Shown: positions 17,552-24,979 of the stretch, piece after piece
Position numbering within the stretch: the first letter of the stretch is position 1
Layout: each line of letters starts with the position of its first letter
Origin: an uncultured Lachnospira sp.
GTDB lineage: Bacteria; Bacillota; Clostridia; Lachnospirales; Lachnospiraceae
DNA: 27,321 nt
Direction of reading: 5' to 3'
Assembly: GCA_934358235.1 (NCBI GenBank)
Contig: CAKRKK010000009.1
Span: 1 to 27,321 of the forward strand
The notes under the pieces: generated by a model
Databases searched by the model: none
What the model was told of the DNA's origin: nothing
The model's input: only the letters and a program-made list of their open reading frames with translations
Program-made: the position numbers and the translations under genes

Positions 17552-17598
17552 TTTGTGTTCAGGCGCACCGGACACAAAGCAGGTTTAACATAAACCTG
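17552..17598 (+). other. Two adjacent hairpins in the pectin methylesterase leader
   Basis: Hairpin 1 pairs 17552-17560 with 17570-17578 (9 bp, one G-U) and has an inner GG/CC pair. Hairpin 2 pairs 17580-17587 with 17591-17598 (8 bp, 3-nt loop). They are one base apart and end 35 nt before the start codon. Neither has a T-run, so they are not ordinary terminators. Confidence 0.6.
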
Positions 17599-17633
17599 TT
17601 ATGAAAAAAGCGTGCGTAGAAACGAGGATTATT

Positions 17634-20600
17634 ATGAGGATTAGCAGAAAAGCTAAAAAGCTTTTAGCTGTTGTTCTTACAACGGTGTTAGCGATTGGAA
17701 CATTCCAGTTTGCACCAGGTGTAGGAACCATAGCTAAGGCAGCAGGGGCACCAGAGGCAGGCAATGCAGAGGACTTTACTATGATGCTTGATGATGTAGC
17801 AACGGTAGAAAAGAAAATAGTAGATGATAAAGAGATAACTACATATACAGTAGAACCGGGCGAATATAAGTATGGCGATAGTGTGCTGACACTTGTTGGT
17901 AATGGAAGTAGTAAATATACAGTTACTAATAAAGAAGTAGCAACAATTAATGGTAAGAAGTACAACAGCTATAAGGCTGGCAACAGAAGTAAAGATTGTA
18001 ATAATTTCGAGAATGGTATTCCTAAGGCAGGAGATGGTACAGCAACAGTATTTGCACCGGCTGCTGATGGTATTATGACAGTTTATATTGATACAACTAC
18101 TTTCTTAAGAGTGCACGCATTTGACAAGGATGGAAAAAAGACAGGAACAATGGAGTCAGAAGTGTCGGCTGCTTCATATACCTTTAAGGTTATGGCTGGA
18201 CAGACTTATGTAATGTCAACTACATCTAAGACTAATAATATGAATTATGTAGGTTACAAGTATATAGTTGATAACAAGGTAAGTGCAGCAGTAAACTTTG
18301 AAAATGTGGATGCACAGTTATCAGATTCACTTGAAATAAGTGTAGTAGATGCAGAGCTTGGTGGAAGTGAAATTAAGCTTACAGATGGTGGAAATGTAGA
18401 GCTTTATAAAGGCCATACATACAGATTGTCTACTAACGATGGTGGTGTCAGAGCTGCTGTTGGTGATAGTGATACATTTGAATTCACAGGAGATGAAATA
18501 AAGGTTTTACTTTACAATGTATCAGATGTAACAGTAGAAGGAAAGATTACAGGAACTCCGGAAGGAACAGTTACAGAGCTTTCATTTGTAAATATGCTTA
18601 ACGGACGTGAGTATAAGGCTGAGATTACAGGAGATGCTTATACATGTTCATTAAAGCCTGGCGAATATTACACTAAGATTGTAACAACTAATGAAGGCGT
18701 TACACATGACAGAGTTTCAGTTAAGACAGAGGGAACAACTGTTAATGAGGTGTATGTAGAGCTTCCTGCTAAGGAGGCAGAAGCAGTTGCTTTCAAGAGT
18801 GAGATTAATGTTCCGGGTGATTATGCTACTTTAAATGAAGCTTCAACTGCAATTCTTAATATGAAGGACAGACCAGAAGGGGAAGAAGGAAGAGTTACAA
18901 TTAATCTTAATACAGACATATTCGAGCAGACAGTTATGGAAGCTGCTTATGTAACACTTAAGGGTAATAACCATACTATTTCATGGTATTACGGAGTTGG
19001 AACCTTCTATTATTCAATAGATCCTAAAACAGGTTATTATAATGAAGCTCTTGCAAGGGACAGATATTCATCAGCAGAAGGTAATGGAAGTCTCTGGGGT
19101 GGTGTATTTATAGTAAAAGGTAACAACTTTATTGCAGAAGATACAACATTTAAGAATACTTATAATTATGAATTAACAGATGCAGAGAAGACAGACATAG
19201 ATCCTGAGGGCTCAGCTTTGTCAGCAAGCAGACTTGCACCAGGTGCAGATGTGTCTGGATACACATTTAAGGAAAGATCTAATGCTTTCTATATTAATGC
19301 AGATAATATAGAGTGTTATAACTGCAAGATTCTTTCTTCTCAGGATACTCTTGGAAGAAATGGTTCGGCTAATAATAATTATCATACTTATTTCAATAAT
19401 TGTGTGATTGGTGGTAATGTAGATTATATCTGCGGTGAGTTTGCAGCCGTATTCGATAATTGTGAATTACAGTGGAAAACATATAAGGATACAGATGCTA
19501 AGGCAGCAGATAATAATAAAAAGGTAGGTTATATAACAGCAGCTAAGACAAGTCCATATGTATTCAGAGATTGTAAGGTTACAACAGATGGCGTTGCAAC
19601 TAGTGAAGTTACCGGATATTATGGAAGAACCTGGGGAGATAATTCTAACTGTTCGTTCATCCGTACACAGACTAATGGTCATGTATTAGATGCTGGCTGG
19701 GGTGAAATGGGAACTGGACAAGGAAAGACAGCCAAGTTTAAAGAATATGCCAATGTATCAGGAGATAAGGCATTCGTTTCAAATGGTGCGTTCTGTACAG
19801 CAGATAATCAGAAAGAGGAAGCAGTAGCTGATTATATTGAGTCAGATAAGGTATCAGTAGTTAATACAGTACTTGGTGGCTGGACACCTGTTCATTATGC
19901 ATATGAATTAAAGCCAGATGATAAGCCAATTAATCCAGATGACGGAAAAGACGAACCAACAATAAAACCAGATGATGGAAAAGACGAGCCAACAACAAAA
20001 CCAGATGACGGAAAAGACGAGTCAACAACAAAACCGGATGCAGGAAAAGACGAGCCAACAATAAAGCCGGATGACGGAAAAGATGAGCCAACAACAAAGC
20101 CGGATGCAGGAAAAGACGAATCAACAACAAAGCCAGATGCAGGAAATAGTGACAAGGCAGAGGTTGTTATACCAGCAGAAAGTGATGTTAAGACTGTTGA
20201 GGTATCAAGTGATGTCAAGTTTGTTGATGAGAATGGCAAGAGCGTAGAAGCTGGTGCAGTACAGATAGTAAAGCAGGCTGCAAGCGAAACACAGGTAGCG
20301 GCTGTTAAGACGGCAGCAGCTAAGACAACAGATGTTAAACTGACAGATAAGGCTCAGATAGTTGATATATCATTAAAGAATAGTGCTGGTGTTGTCAAGC
20401 TTTCAAATGGTACAGTTAAAGTAAGCCTTAAGAAGGATGTTAATGTTGATTATACAAAGTATGCAGTAGTTGTATATCATCTTAAGGATGACAATACACT
20501 TGAAAAGCTGGATGTAAAGGTATCAGAGGATGTTATTTCGTTTGTAACAGGCGGCTTTAGTCCATTTGTTATTGATTATGTAGCGTTAGCCACAGAAGAA

Positions 20601-20765
20601 CCAACAACAAAGCCAGATACAGGAAAAGAAGAGCTGACAACAAAGCCAGCCACAGAAGAGCCAACAACAAAGCCTTCAGGAAATGAAAGTGAAACCACAG
20701 CCGCTCCAACAGGTGAGCAGAATACAGAAGCAGTAGAGAATGAAACACCAGGTACTGGCGATTAA
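17634..20765 (+). CDS. Secreted multidomain pectin methylesterase, CE8 family
   Basis: 1043 residues from ATG 17634, chosen over ATG 17601 because GAGG lies 6 nt upstream and it directly starts a signal peptide (MRISRKAKKLLAVVLTTVLA). An N-terminal ~380-residue region of beta-rich modules precedes the catalytic beta-helix. CE8 motifs are present: SLWGGVFIVKGNNFIAEDTT, SQDTL (Asp codon 19344, acid/base), NVDYICG (Asp codon 19422, nucleophile) and YYGRTWG (Arg codon 19626). The 68-residue step from nucleophile to Arg equals that remembered for Dickeya PemA. A 33-nt repeat linker and an FSPFVI-type domain follow. The ORF ends PGTGD-stop, but the frame continues into an anchor-like tail. It should remove methyl groups from pectin, preparing it for the pectate lyase. 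Confidence 0.92.
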   Translation: MRISRKAKKLLAVVLTTVLAIGTFQFAPGVGTIAKAAGAPEAGNAEDFTMMLDDVATVEKKIVDDKEITTYTVEPGEYKYGDSVLTLVGNGSSKYTVTNKEVATINGKKYNSYKAGNRSKDCNNFENGIPKAGDGTATVFAPAADGIMTVYIDTTTFLRVHAFDKDGKKTGTMESEVSAASYTFKVMAGQTYVMSTTSKTNNMNYVGYKYIVDNKVSAAVNFENVDAQLSDSLEISVVDAELGGSEIKLTDGGNVELYKGHTYRLSTNDGGVRAAVGDSDTFEFTGDEIKVLLYNVSDVTVEGKITGTPEGTVTELSFVNMLNGREYKAEITGDAYTCSLKPGEYYTKIVTTNEGVTHDRVSVKTEGTTVNEVYVELPAKEAEAVAFKSEINVPGDYATLNEASTAILNMKDRPEGEEGRVTINLNTDIFEQTVMEAAYVTLKGNNHTISWYYGVGTFYYSIDPKTGYYNEALARDRYSSAEGNGSLWGGVFIVKGNNFIAEDTTFKNTYNYELTDAEKTDIDPEGSALSASRLAPGADVSGYTFKERSNAFYINADNIECYNCKILSSQDTLGRNGSANNNYHTYFNNCVIGGNVDYICGEFAAVFDNCELQWKTYKDTDAKAADNNKKVGYITAAKTSPYVFRDCKVTTDGVATSEVTGYYGRTWGDNSNCSFIRTQTNGHVLDAGWGEMGTGQGKTAKFKEYANVSGDKAFVSNGAFCTADNQKEEAVADYIESDKVSVVNTVLGGWTPVHYAYELKPDDKPINPDDGKDEPTIKPDDGKDEPTTKPDDGKDESTTKPDAGKDEPTIKPDDGKDEPTTKPDAGKDESTTKPDAGNSDKAEVVIPAESDVKTVEVSSDVKFVDENGKSVEAGAVQIVKQAASETQVAAVKTAAAKTTDVKLTDKAQIVDISLKNSAGVVKLSNGTVKVSLKKDVNVDYTKYAVVVYHLKDDNTLEKLDVKVSEDVISFVTGGFSPFVIDYVALATEEPTTKPDTGKEELTTKPATEEPTTKPSGNESETTAAPTGEQNTEAVENETPGTGD
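19935..20132 (+). repeat. Six 33-nt linker repeats organised as two 99-nt blocks
   Basis: Six 11-residue units of the type PDDGKDEPTIK. The order PTIK, PTTK, STTK occurs twice, so the array is a duplicated three-unit block. The linker separates the catalytic domain from the C-terminal domain and is Asp/Lys/Pro/Thr rich, as expected of a flexible wall-spanning spacer. Confidence 0.92.
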
Positions 20766-20855
20766 GCTCCTGTTGTGCTGTATTTATTACTTGTATTTGC
20801 AGCTATAATGCTAATTAGTGGAACAACAGTATATGAAAAGAAACGTATGAAATAA
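20766..20855 (+). other. In-frame anchor-like tail after the pectin methylesterase stop codon
   Basis: Directly after TAA (20763-20765) the same frame stays open for 29 codons: APVVLY, a hydrophobic stretch (LLLVFAAIMLISG), then VYEKKRMK and a second TAA at 20853. This has the form of a TGD-APxxxY...VYEKK surface anchor and resembles the intact anchor of the pectate lyase (TGDTTNVAIY...VYEKKKK). The stop seems to have replaced one codon of the anchor, for example TCA or TAT. Confidence 0.8.
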
Positions 20856-20926
20856 TATATATATATAATATACAGTATATACAATAATATATATGGTAAT
20901 ATAAAAAATACAAGAATATTAAAAGT

Positions 20927-20968
20927 ACCCTGTTATCCGGTGGTGATGCCTGATAACAGGGTGTTTTT
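20927..20968 (+). terminator. Terminator downstream of the pectin methylesterase gene
   Basis: A perfect 11-bp stem (20927-20937 with 20952-20962) and 14-nt loop followed by GTTTTT. Confidence 0.88.
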
Positions 20969-20980
20969 GAATATAATAGG

Positions 20981-21032
20981 GCTAATATATTAGCTATAAT
21001 TGACAAAAATACAAGAAATGACTAATATATTA
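20981..21032 (+). promoter_or_regulatory. Palindromic operator pair at the HipB-like promoter
   Basis: GCTAATATATTAGC (20981-20994) is a perfect 14-bp palindrome directly before a TATAAT (20995-21000), so it fills the promoter spacer. The core TAATATATTA recurs at 21023-21032, exactly 40 bp away. This fits autorepression by the HipB-like protein encoded next. A -35 box is not clear. Confidence 0.5.
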
Positions 21033-21329
21033 TCTATGAATGATATATTAGAATTAATAAATCTTATGAAAACACCCAAAGATGTCAATAATGATATAGT
21101 AAAAAGAATGAAAGCAAGAAGAAAGGAACAGAAGTTAACACAGGCGGAGCTTAGCAGGCGTGCAGATGTAAGTCTTGGCTCGCTAAAAAGATTTGAGCAG
21201 ACTGGCAATATATCGCTTAATTCACTAATAAAGATTGCTTTCGTGCTTGGATGTCAGGAGGATTTCGATGGGCTTTTTGCGAAAAAGGGATATTCGTCTA
21301 TTCAGGAGGTTATAGATGGTCAACGTTAA
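21018..21329 (+). CDS. XRE-family regulator, HipB-like antitoxin component
   Basis: About 103 residues with a central helix-turn-helix (RRKEQKLTQAELSRRADVSLGSLKRFEQTG) of the Cro/C1 type, then SLNSLIKIAFVLGC. Its 3' end overlaps the start of a HipA fragment by 14 nt, the classic hipBA layout. The start is uncertain: TTG 21000 overlaps the predicted -10 box, so ATG 21018 or ATG 21036 is more likely; neither has a strong ribosome site. With its toxin partner destroyed it is an orphan regulator and may still act on its own promoter. Confidence 0.85.
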   Translation: MTNILSMNDILELINLMKTPKDVNNDIVKRMKARRKEQKLTQAELSRRADVSLGSLKRFEQTGNISLNSLIKIAFVLGCQEDFDGLFAKKGYSSIQEVIDGQR

Positions 21330-21621
21330 GAAGCACTTTAATGTGTTTGCGCATAACAGAGATGATCATTCAAAGAACTTTTCATATATATACGATACGA
21401 ATGATAGAGCATGGAAGTTATCACCAGCATATGACCTTACTTATAGTAATTCAATAGGTGGTGAACATGCAACTATGGTAGATGGAAATGGAAGCAATCC
21501 AGGAATGAAGGAAATACTTCAGGTGGCAGCTAATATACAGATAGAAGATAAAAAAGCAAAGAGTATAGCAGAAAATATAAAAGAAATTGTTGAAAATGAG
21601 TTACAGGAATATATACTTTAA
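21316..21621 (+). pseudogene. HipA-family kinase toxin, internal-deletion remnant
   Basis: A 101-residue ORF with a perfect AGGAGG six or seven nt before its ATG. After six residues (MVNVKK) it jumps straight into the C-terminal part of a HipA kinase: FAHNRDDHSKNFSY holds the catalytic loop (Asp16), WKLSPAYDLT the metal-binding Asp40, then GEHATMVDGNGSNP and a final helix. HipA proteins of this type are several hundred residues, so the N-terminal domain and ATP-binding lobe are missing while the original start region and reading frame are kept. It cannot be an active kinase; a residual protein may still be made. Confidence 0.85.
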
Positions 21622-21624
21622 TCC

Positions 21625-21674
21625 AGCCTGTGTAAGTCAGAATTAAAAATCTGGCTTATGCAGGCTATTTTTTT
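21625..21674 (+). terminator. Terminator after the hipBA remnant
   Basis: A 17-bp stem with three G-U pairs (21625-21641 with 21650-21666), 8-nt loop, followed by seven T. Its last T is the first base of the next operator. Confidence 0.9.
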
Positions 21675-21719
21675 GTCCGTTTTTTGCATAATATGTCCGT
21701 TTTTTGCAGGTGCTATTGT
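21674..21719 (+). promoter_or_regulatory. LytTR-type direct-repeat operator and -10 box of agrBD (site 1)
   Basis: TGTCCGTTTTTTGCA occurs identically at 21674-21688 and 21694-21708, 20 bp apart, then 5 nt and TATTGT (21714-21719). There is no -35 box. LytTR regulators such as AgrA bind paired direct repeats about two turns apart, so this should be an activator-dependent promoter. Confidence 0.75.
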
Positions 21720-21767
21720 ATGTGAGAAAATAAAATGATAAATTCACTTAGGGAGATAAATTGCATA

Positions 21768-22364
21768 ATGATTGATGAAAAGATTGCTGAATTAATAGAT
21801 AATATGGAGAAGCAGGGTGTAATTGAAGCACAGGAAAAGCCAGCATATGTCTATGCTTATACACTTGCAGCAGAAAGAATTATTACATTTACAGCCATTG
21901 GCATAATAGCTTTTATTGTACACAGATTACCACATATTATTATATTTCTTGCTGCACTTATGCTGCTTAGAAGACGGACGGGTGGATTACATATGGATAC
22001 CTTCGGACAATGCTTCATTGGTACGAATCTGGTGTGTCTTATAGTTGAGCTGTTCGAGGGCTGGTGGTTAAGATATCTGGTAATAATAGTGCTTTTAAGT
22101 GTAATAGCTGTTATATACATATGTTTTGTTGGTACAGTTAATCATCCGGCGCTTGACTTAAGCACTAAGGAGCTTATGGCGAGCAGGAAAAGAGCAAGAA
22201 TTACAGCAGTTATAGAGCTTCTGGTGATGTTAGTGCTTATACTGGTTAAGGCCGATATAGCGGTTATTGGATATACAGCAATGGGTATTAATATATGCGC
22301 ATTGTTATTATGCATATCAAGAATTCAATTAAAGGAGGAAACAGCAGATGAAGAACAATCATAA
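21768..22364 (+). CDS. agrB: AgrB-like peptide-processing membrane protease
   Basis: 198 residues from ATG 21768, which has AGGGAG 12 nt upstream; the alternative ATG at 21735 would lie only ~9 nt from the predicted transcript start. Four to six membrane helices surround the AgrB active site RRRTGGLHMDTFGQC, with catalytic His75 and Cys82 separated by seven residues as in Staphylococcus AgrB (His77/Cys84). It should cleave the C-terminal tail of the AgrD pro-peptide and form its thiolactone ring. The last 17 nt overlap agrD, and AGGAGG for agrD lies inside this gene. Confidence 0.92.
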   Translation: MIDEKIAELIDNMEKQGVIEAQEKPAYVYAYTLAAERIITFTAIGIIAFIVHRLPHIIIFLAALMLLRRRTGGLHMDTFGQCFIGTNLVCLIVELFEGWWLRYLVIIVLLSVIAVIYICFVGTVNHPALDLSTKELMASRKRARITAVIELLVMLVLILVKADIAVIGYTAMGINICALLLCISRIQLKEETADEEQS

Positions 22365-22479
22365 CAAAGACACACTTAAACTTTTAAAGAAGCTGACAAA
22401 GGGCATGGTTGAGAAGGAAAGCAAGGAATGGCCACCAGTATGCTCAATGATATTTCATCAGCCTAAAAGACCTAAGTAG
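22348..22479 (+). CDS. agrD: AgrD-like cyclic autoinducer pro-peptide
   Basis: 43 residues: MKNNHNKDTLKLLKKLTKGM, then VEKESKEWPPV, CSMIF and HQPKRPK. The layout is that of AgrD: a basic amphipathic N-terminal helix, a single Cys followed by four residues ending in a hydrophobic one (probable five-membered thiolactone C-S-M-I-F), and a Q-P-K-x-P tail typical of clostridial cyclic lactone peptides. ATG 22348 has AGGAGG 9 nt upstream and overlaps the end of agrB. The N-terminal border of the mature peptide cannot be read from sequence. Confidence 0.88.
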   Translation: MKNNHNKDTLKLLKKLTKGMVEKESKEWPPVCSMIFHQPKRPK

Positions 22480-22613
22480 AGGGAATTATATACTTATATA
22501 AAGCATTAAGAGGGATTAATATAGAAGTATAGTTACGAAAGATATTAACGAAAGAGATTATAAGCTTACATAATATGTACGGAAAAAAGTAAAATTATGC
22601 CCCTTTAGTTTCT

Positions 22614-22642
22614 TTGCATATAACTGGTATATATAGTATTAT
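22614..22642 (+). promoter_or_regulatory. Sigma-70 promoter of the response regulator/kinase operon
   Basis: TTGCAT (22614-22619), 17 nt, TATTAT (22637-22642, overlapping a TATAAT). Unlike the three neighbouring promoters it has a -35 box and no paired T-rich repeats, so sensor and regulator are probably made constitutively. Confidence 0.65.
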
Positions 22643-22724
22643 AATACATATATGCAATCATAGCTGTGTAGATGAGTTGTATATGTGCTAGTATCAGGTC
22701 AGCAAAGGAATAAGGGGCGTATTT

Positions 22725-23450
22725 ATGCTTAAGATAGCGGTATGTGATGATGAAGAAATATTCGCAGACAGAATTAAGAAGCTGCTGGAAAAGCAGCTCA
22801 TCAATAAGGGCATTGAATATAAAGTAGATGTATATAGCTCGGGAATTGAATTAGTGAAGCTGGGGGATGCTATATCAGAATATAGCATTATATTTCTTGA
22901 TATAGATATGGACGGAATGAATGGAATCCAGACAGCAGAGGTAATAAGAACATATTCTGATGATATATACATTGCTTTTATTACAGCATATATTAATTAT
23001 GCACCAGAGGGATATCATTGTAATGCTATAAGATATATATTGAAAAGTGAAAGACAGCTAGAGGCATCAATACGTGAATGTATGGATACAATACTAGAGA
23101 AGATGGATTACAATCTTGACAGAAAGGTTATGGATTTCTGCGAGGGAAGCTTTGATGTGGCAGTTAATCAGATAATGTATATTGAAAGTAACAAGCATAA
23201 GCTGATATTTCATATAAAGGGAAAGAGTACGGATAATTATAGTATATATAATACACTTAATAATATAGAAAGTGAATATGAAAAGTCAGGCTTTCTAAGA
23301 GTCCATCAGAGTTATATGGTGAACATGCGATATATTAAGGAATTAAAAAGGTATTGTGTAATACTGGATAATGGCGAACAGATAAGTATACCGAAGGGGA
23401 GGTATAGGGAAGTCGCCGATAATTATATAACTTACAGGGGAATATTATAA
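22725..23450 (+). CDS. LytTR-family response regulator (AgrA-like)
   Basis: 241 residues. The receiver domain has the acidic pocket CDDE (residues 7-10) and phospho-acceptor Asp59 in FLDIDM; the usual Lys is in ILKSE. Residues ~135-241 are a LytTR DNA-binding domain (YIESNKHKLIFH, FLRVHQSYMVNMRYI, ISIPKGRYREV). AAGGGG lies 7 nt before ATG. The stop overlaps the kinase start (TAATG), indicating translational coupling. It follows agrD after 245 bp with its own promoter and is the presumed output regulator of the peptide signal. Confidence 0.92.
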   Translation: MLKIAVCDDEEIFADRIKKLLEKQLINKGIEYKVDVYSSGIELVKLGDAISEYSIIFLDIDMDGMNGIQTAEVIRTYSDDIYIAFITAYINYAPEGYHCNAIRYILKSERQLEASIRECMDTILEKMDYNLDRKVMDFCEGSFDVAVNQIMYIESNKHKLIFHIKGKSTDNYSIYNTLNNIESEYEKSGFLRVHQSYMVNMRYIKELKRYCVILDNGEQISIPKGRYREVADNYITYRGIL

Positions 23451-24757
23451 TGGGGATTGGTATTAATAGTGCGGTTATAATGGCAATAGAGATGGTAAGC
23501 TGCAGAATGCTGTATGAGGCATTTTCAAGCCGCAGGAAGAATATAACAGACAGGGTATATAATCTAAGTCTTATAGTATTTGTTTTTATTATGCTGGTTA
23601 TATCCGGAGCTTTAAAGAATTATATACTGTTGAAGCTGATATTGGGAATGTCAGTAATGGTGGCGTATATGTATATTATGGAGCAGCTCAGCATTATCAA
23701 GGCGATAGTGATAGCGATGTTATATTATGCGACAGTAATTGTTGTTGATTATTTCGTTATGCTGGCTGCGATTAATATATTCGGAAGTATAGATAATGTA
23801 GGCAGCATATCAGAAACGGCAGGGAATGCACTTGTTATACTCAGCAGGGCAGTATTCTTGTTAATAACCATGTGTATCAGACAATATAGTCTTAGAAAAA
23901 GTAGCAACAGAGTGAAGGTAAGTAACAGGGATTGTGTAAGAATGTTATTCTTTCCAGTATTTACTGTTGCGATTGTGATGGCATTAAGTGGAACAATGAT
24001 GACGATGACATCAACAGATATGGCTCATATATATTATGTAATAGCTGTTGGCATGGTAATTATGGATATTGTTATGTTTTATATTGTGCAGGATATTATA
24101 GAGAATTCATATAAGCTTCGGGAGAATGAGCTGTTAAAGCAGCAGGCAGAAGGTCAGATGGAACTGTACAGAACTGTTTCGGAGAATTTCGATAAACAAA
24201 GAAGAAAAACACACGAGTACAAGAATCAGATGCTGTGTATAGATGCACTAGCCGGAAAGGGTGAATATGACAAGCTTAAAAGCTATGTTAGAAATATAAC
24301 AGGTAATCTTGACAGAGAACTTGATATGATAGATACCAATAATAAAATAGTGAATGCAGTACTTAACACCAAGTATCAGGAGGCTGTAGATAACAGTATA
24401 CTTATGGTGTTAAAGATTAATGACTTATCAGGGATAAATATGGCTGACGAGGATATTGTGACTGTATTATCTAATCTTCTTGATAATGCGATAGAGGCAG
24501 CAGGACAATGCGATATTAATCACAGATTGATTAAGCTTAAGTTTACGTGTGAAGAGAATAACCTGATATTGTCAGTATCCAATACATACAAGGATGAACC
24601 TAAGGTAACGGAAGACGGATATATCACAACCAAGAAGGAAGATAAGAGTGAGCATGGCTTTGGACTGCGCAATGTTATAGCAATATTGGATAAATATAAT
24701 GCAGGACACGTTATAAGGTGCGAAGGAGGGGAGTTCTTCTTTGCGATGATGCTATGA
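23450..24757 (+). CDS. AgrC-like sensor histidine kinase (HPK10 type)
   Basis: 435 residues. The N-terminal ~220 residues form six or seven membrane helices, the peptide-sensing part in AgrC proteins. A coiled linker (KLRENELLKQQAEGQ) leads to the atypical H-box RRKTHEYKNQML (His255), then N-box LSNLLDNAIEAA and G-box HGFGLRN, as in the GHKL/HPK10 subfamily. It lacks the classic HExxP H-box, as expected. It overlaps the regulator gene by one base and is followed by a strong terminator, so regulator and kinase form one two-gene operon. Confidence 0.92.
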   Translation: MGIGINSAVIMAIEMVSCRMLYEAFSSRRKNITDRVYNLSLIVFVFIMLVISGALKNYILLKLILGMSVMVAYMYIMEQLSIIKAIVIAMLYYATVIVVDYFVMLAAINIFGSIDNVGSISETAGNALVILSRAVFLLITMCIRQYSLRKSSNRVKVSNRDCVRMLFFPVFTVAIVMALSGTMMTMTSTDMAHIYYVIAVGMVIMDIVMFYIVQDIIENSYKLRENELLKQQAEGQMELYRTVSENFDKQRRKTHEYKNQMLCIDALAGKGEYDKLKSYVRNITGNLDRELDMIDTNNKIVNAVLNTKYQEAVDNSILMVLKINDLSGINMADEDIVTVLSNLLDNAIEAAGQCDINHRLIKLKFTCEENNLILSVSNTYKDEPKVTEDGYITTKKEDKSEHGFGLRNVIAILDKYNAGHVIRCEGGEFFFAMML

Positions 24758-24779
24758 TTTATGATTAAAGAAATAAAGA

Positions 24780-24822
24780 ACCAGATACCAGATTATTATA
24801 ATAAGGTATCTGGTCTTTTTTT
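24780..24822 (+). terminator. Terminator of the regulator/kinase operon
   Basis: A perfect 10-bp stem (24780-24789 with 24805-24814) and 15-nt loop followed by C and seven T. Confidence 0.9.
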
Positions 24823-24844
24823 ATGTTTACAGATAGGAAAAAGA

Positions 24845-24890
24845 ATGCCTTTTTTTGCAATAAATAGTCTGTTTTTGCAGAGTATATTGT
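24845..24890 (+). promoter_or_regulatory. LytTR-type operator and -10 box of the second regulator (site 2)
   Basis: ATGCCTTTTTTTGCA (24845-24859) and TAGTCTGTTTTTGCA (24865-24879) have their GCA ends 20 bp apart, followed by 5 nt and TATTGT (24885-24890), the same spacing as site 1. Confidence 0.7.
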
Positions 24891-24979
24891 TATAAATCTG
24901 AAATAATGATAAAAATTATATATAGTATATGTGAATAACTTGTAAGAAATAGTAAAAGTAACAAAAGAGGTAAATATAG

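Noticed and set aside
17531..17586. Short leader peptide after GGGAGG in the pectin methylesterase leader
   Set aside because: The only start codon (TTG 17553) is about 14 nt from the ribosome site and lies inside a hairpin; there is no amino-acid bias suggesting attenuation.
17601..17633. Earlier ATG for the pectin methylesterase (17601)
   Set aside because: It has no ribosome site, directly follows a hairpin, and would add 11 residues ahead of a normal signal peptide.
19895..20239. Minus-strand ORF with SFPASGFVVG-like repeats
   Set aside because: It is the antisense shadow of the pectin methylesterase 33-nt linker repeats.
22590..22623. Fourth LytTR operator upstream of the regulator/kinase operon
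   Set aside because: A single half-match (AGTTTCTTTGCA) is present, but no partner 20 bp upstream and no TATTGT at the fixed spacing; TTGCAT works better as a -35 box.
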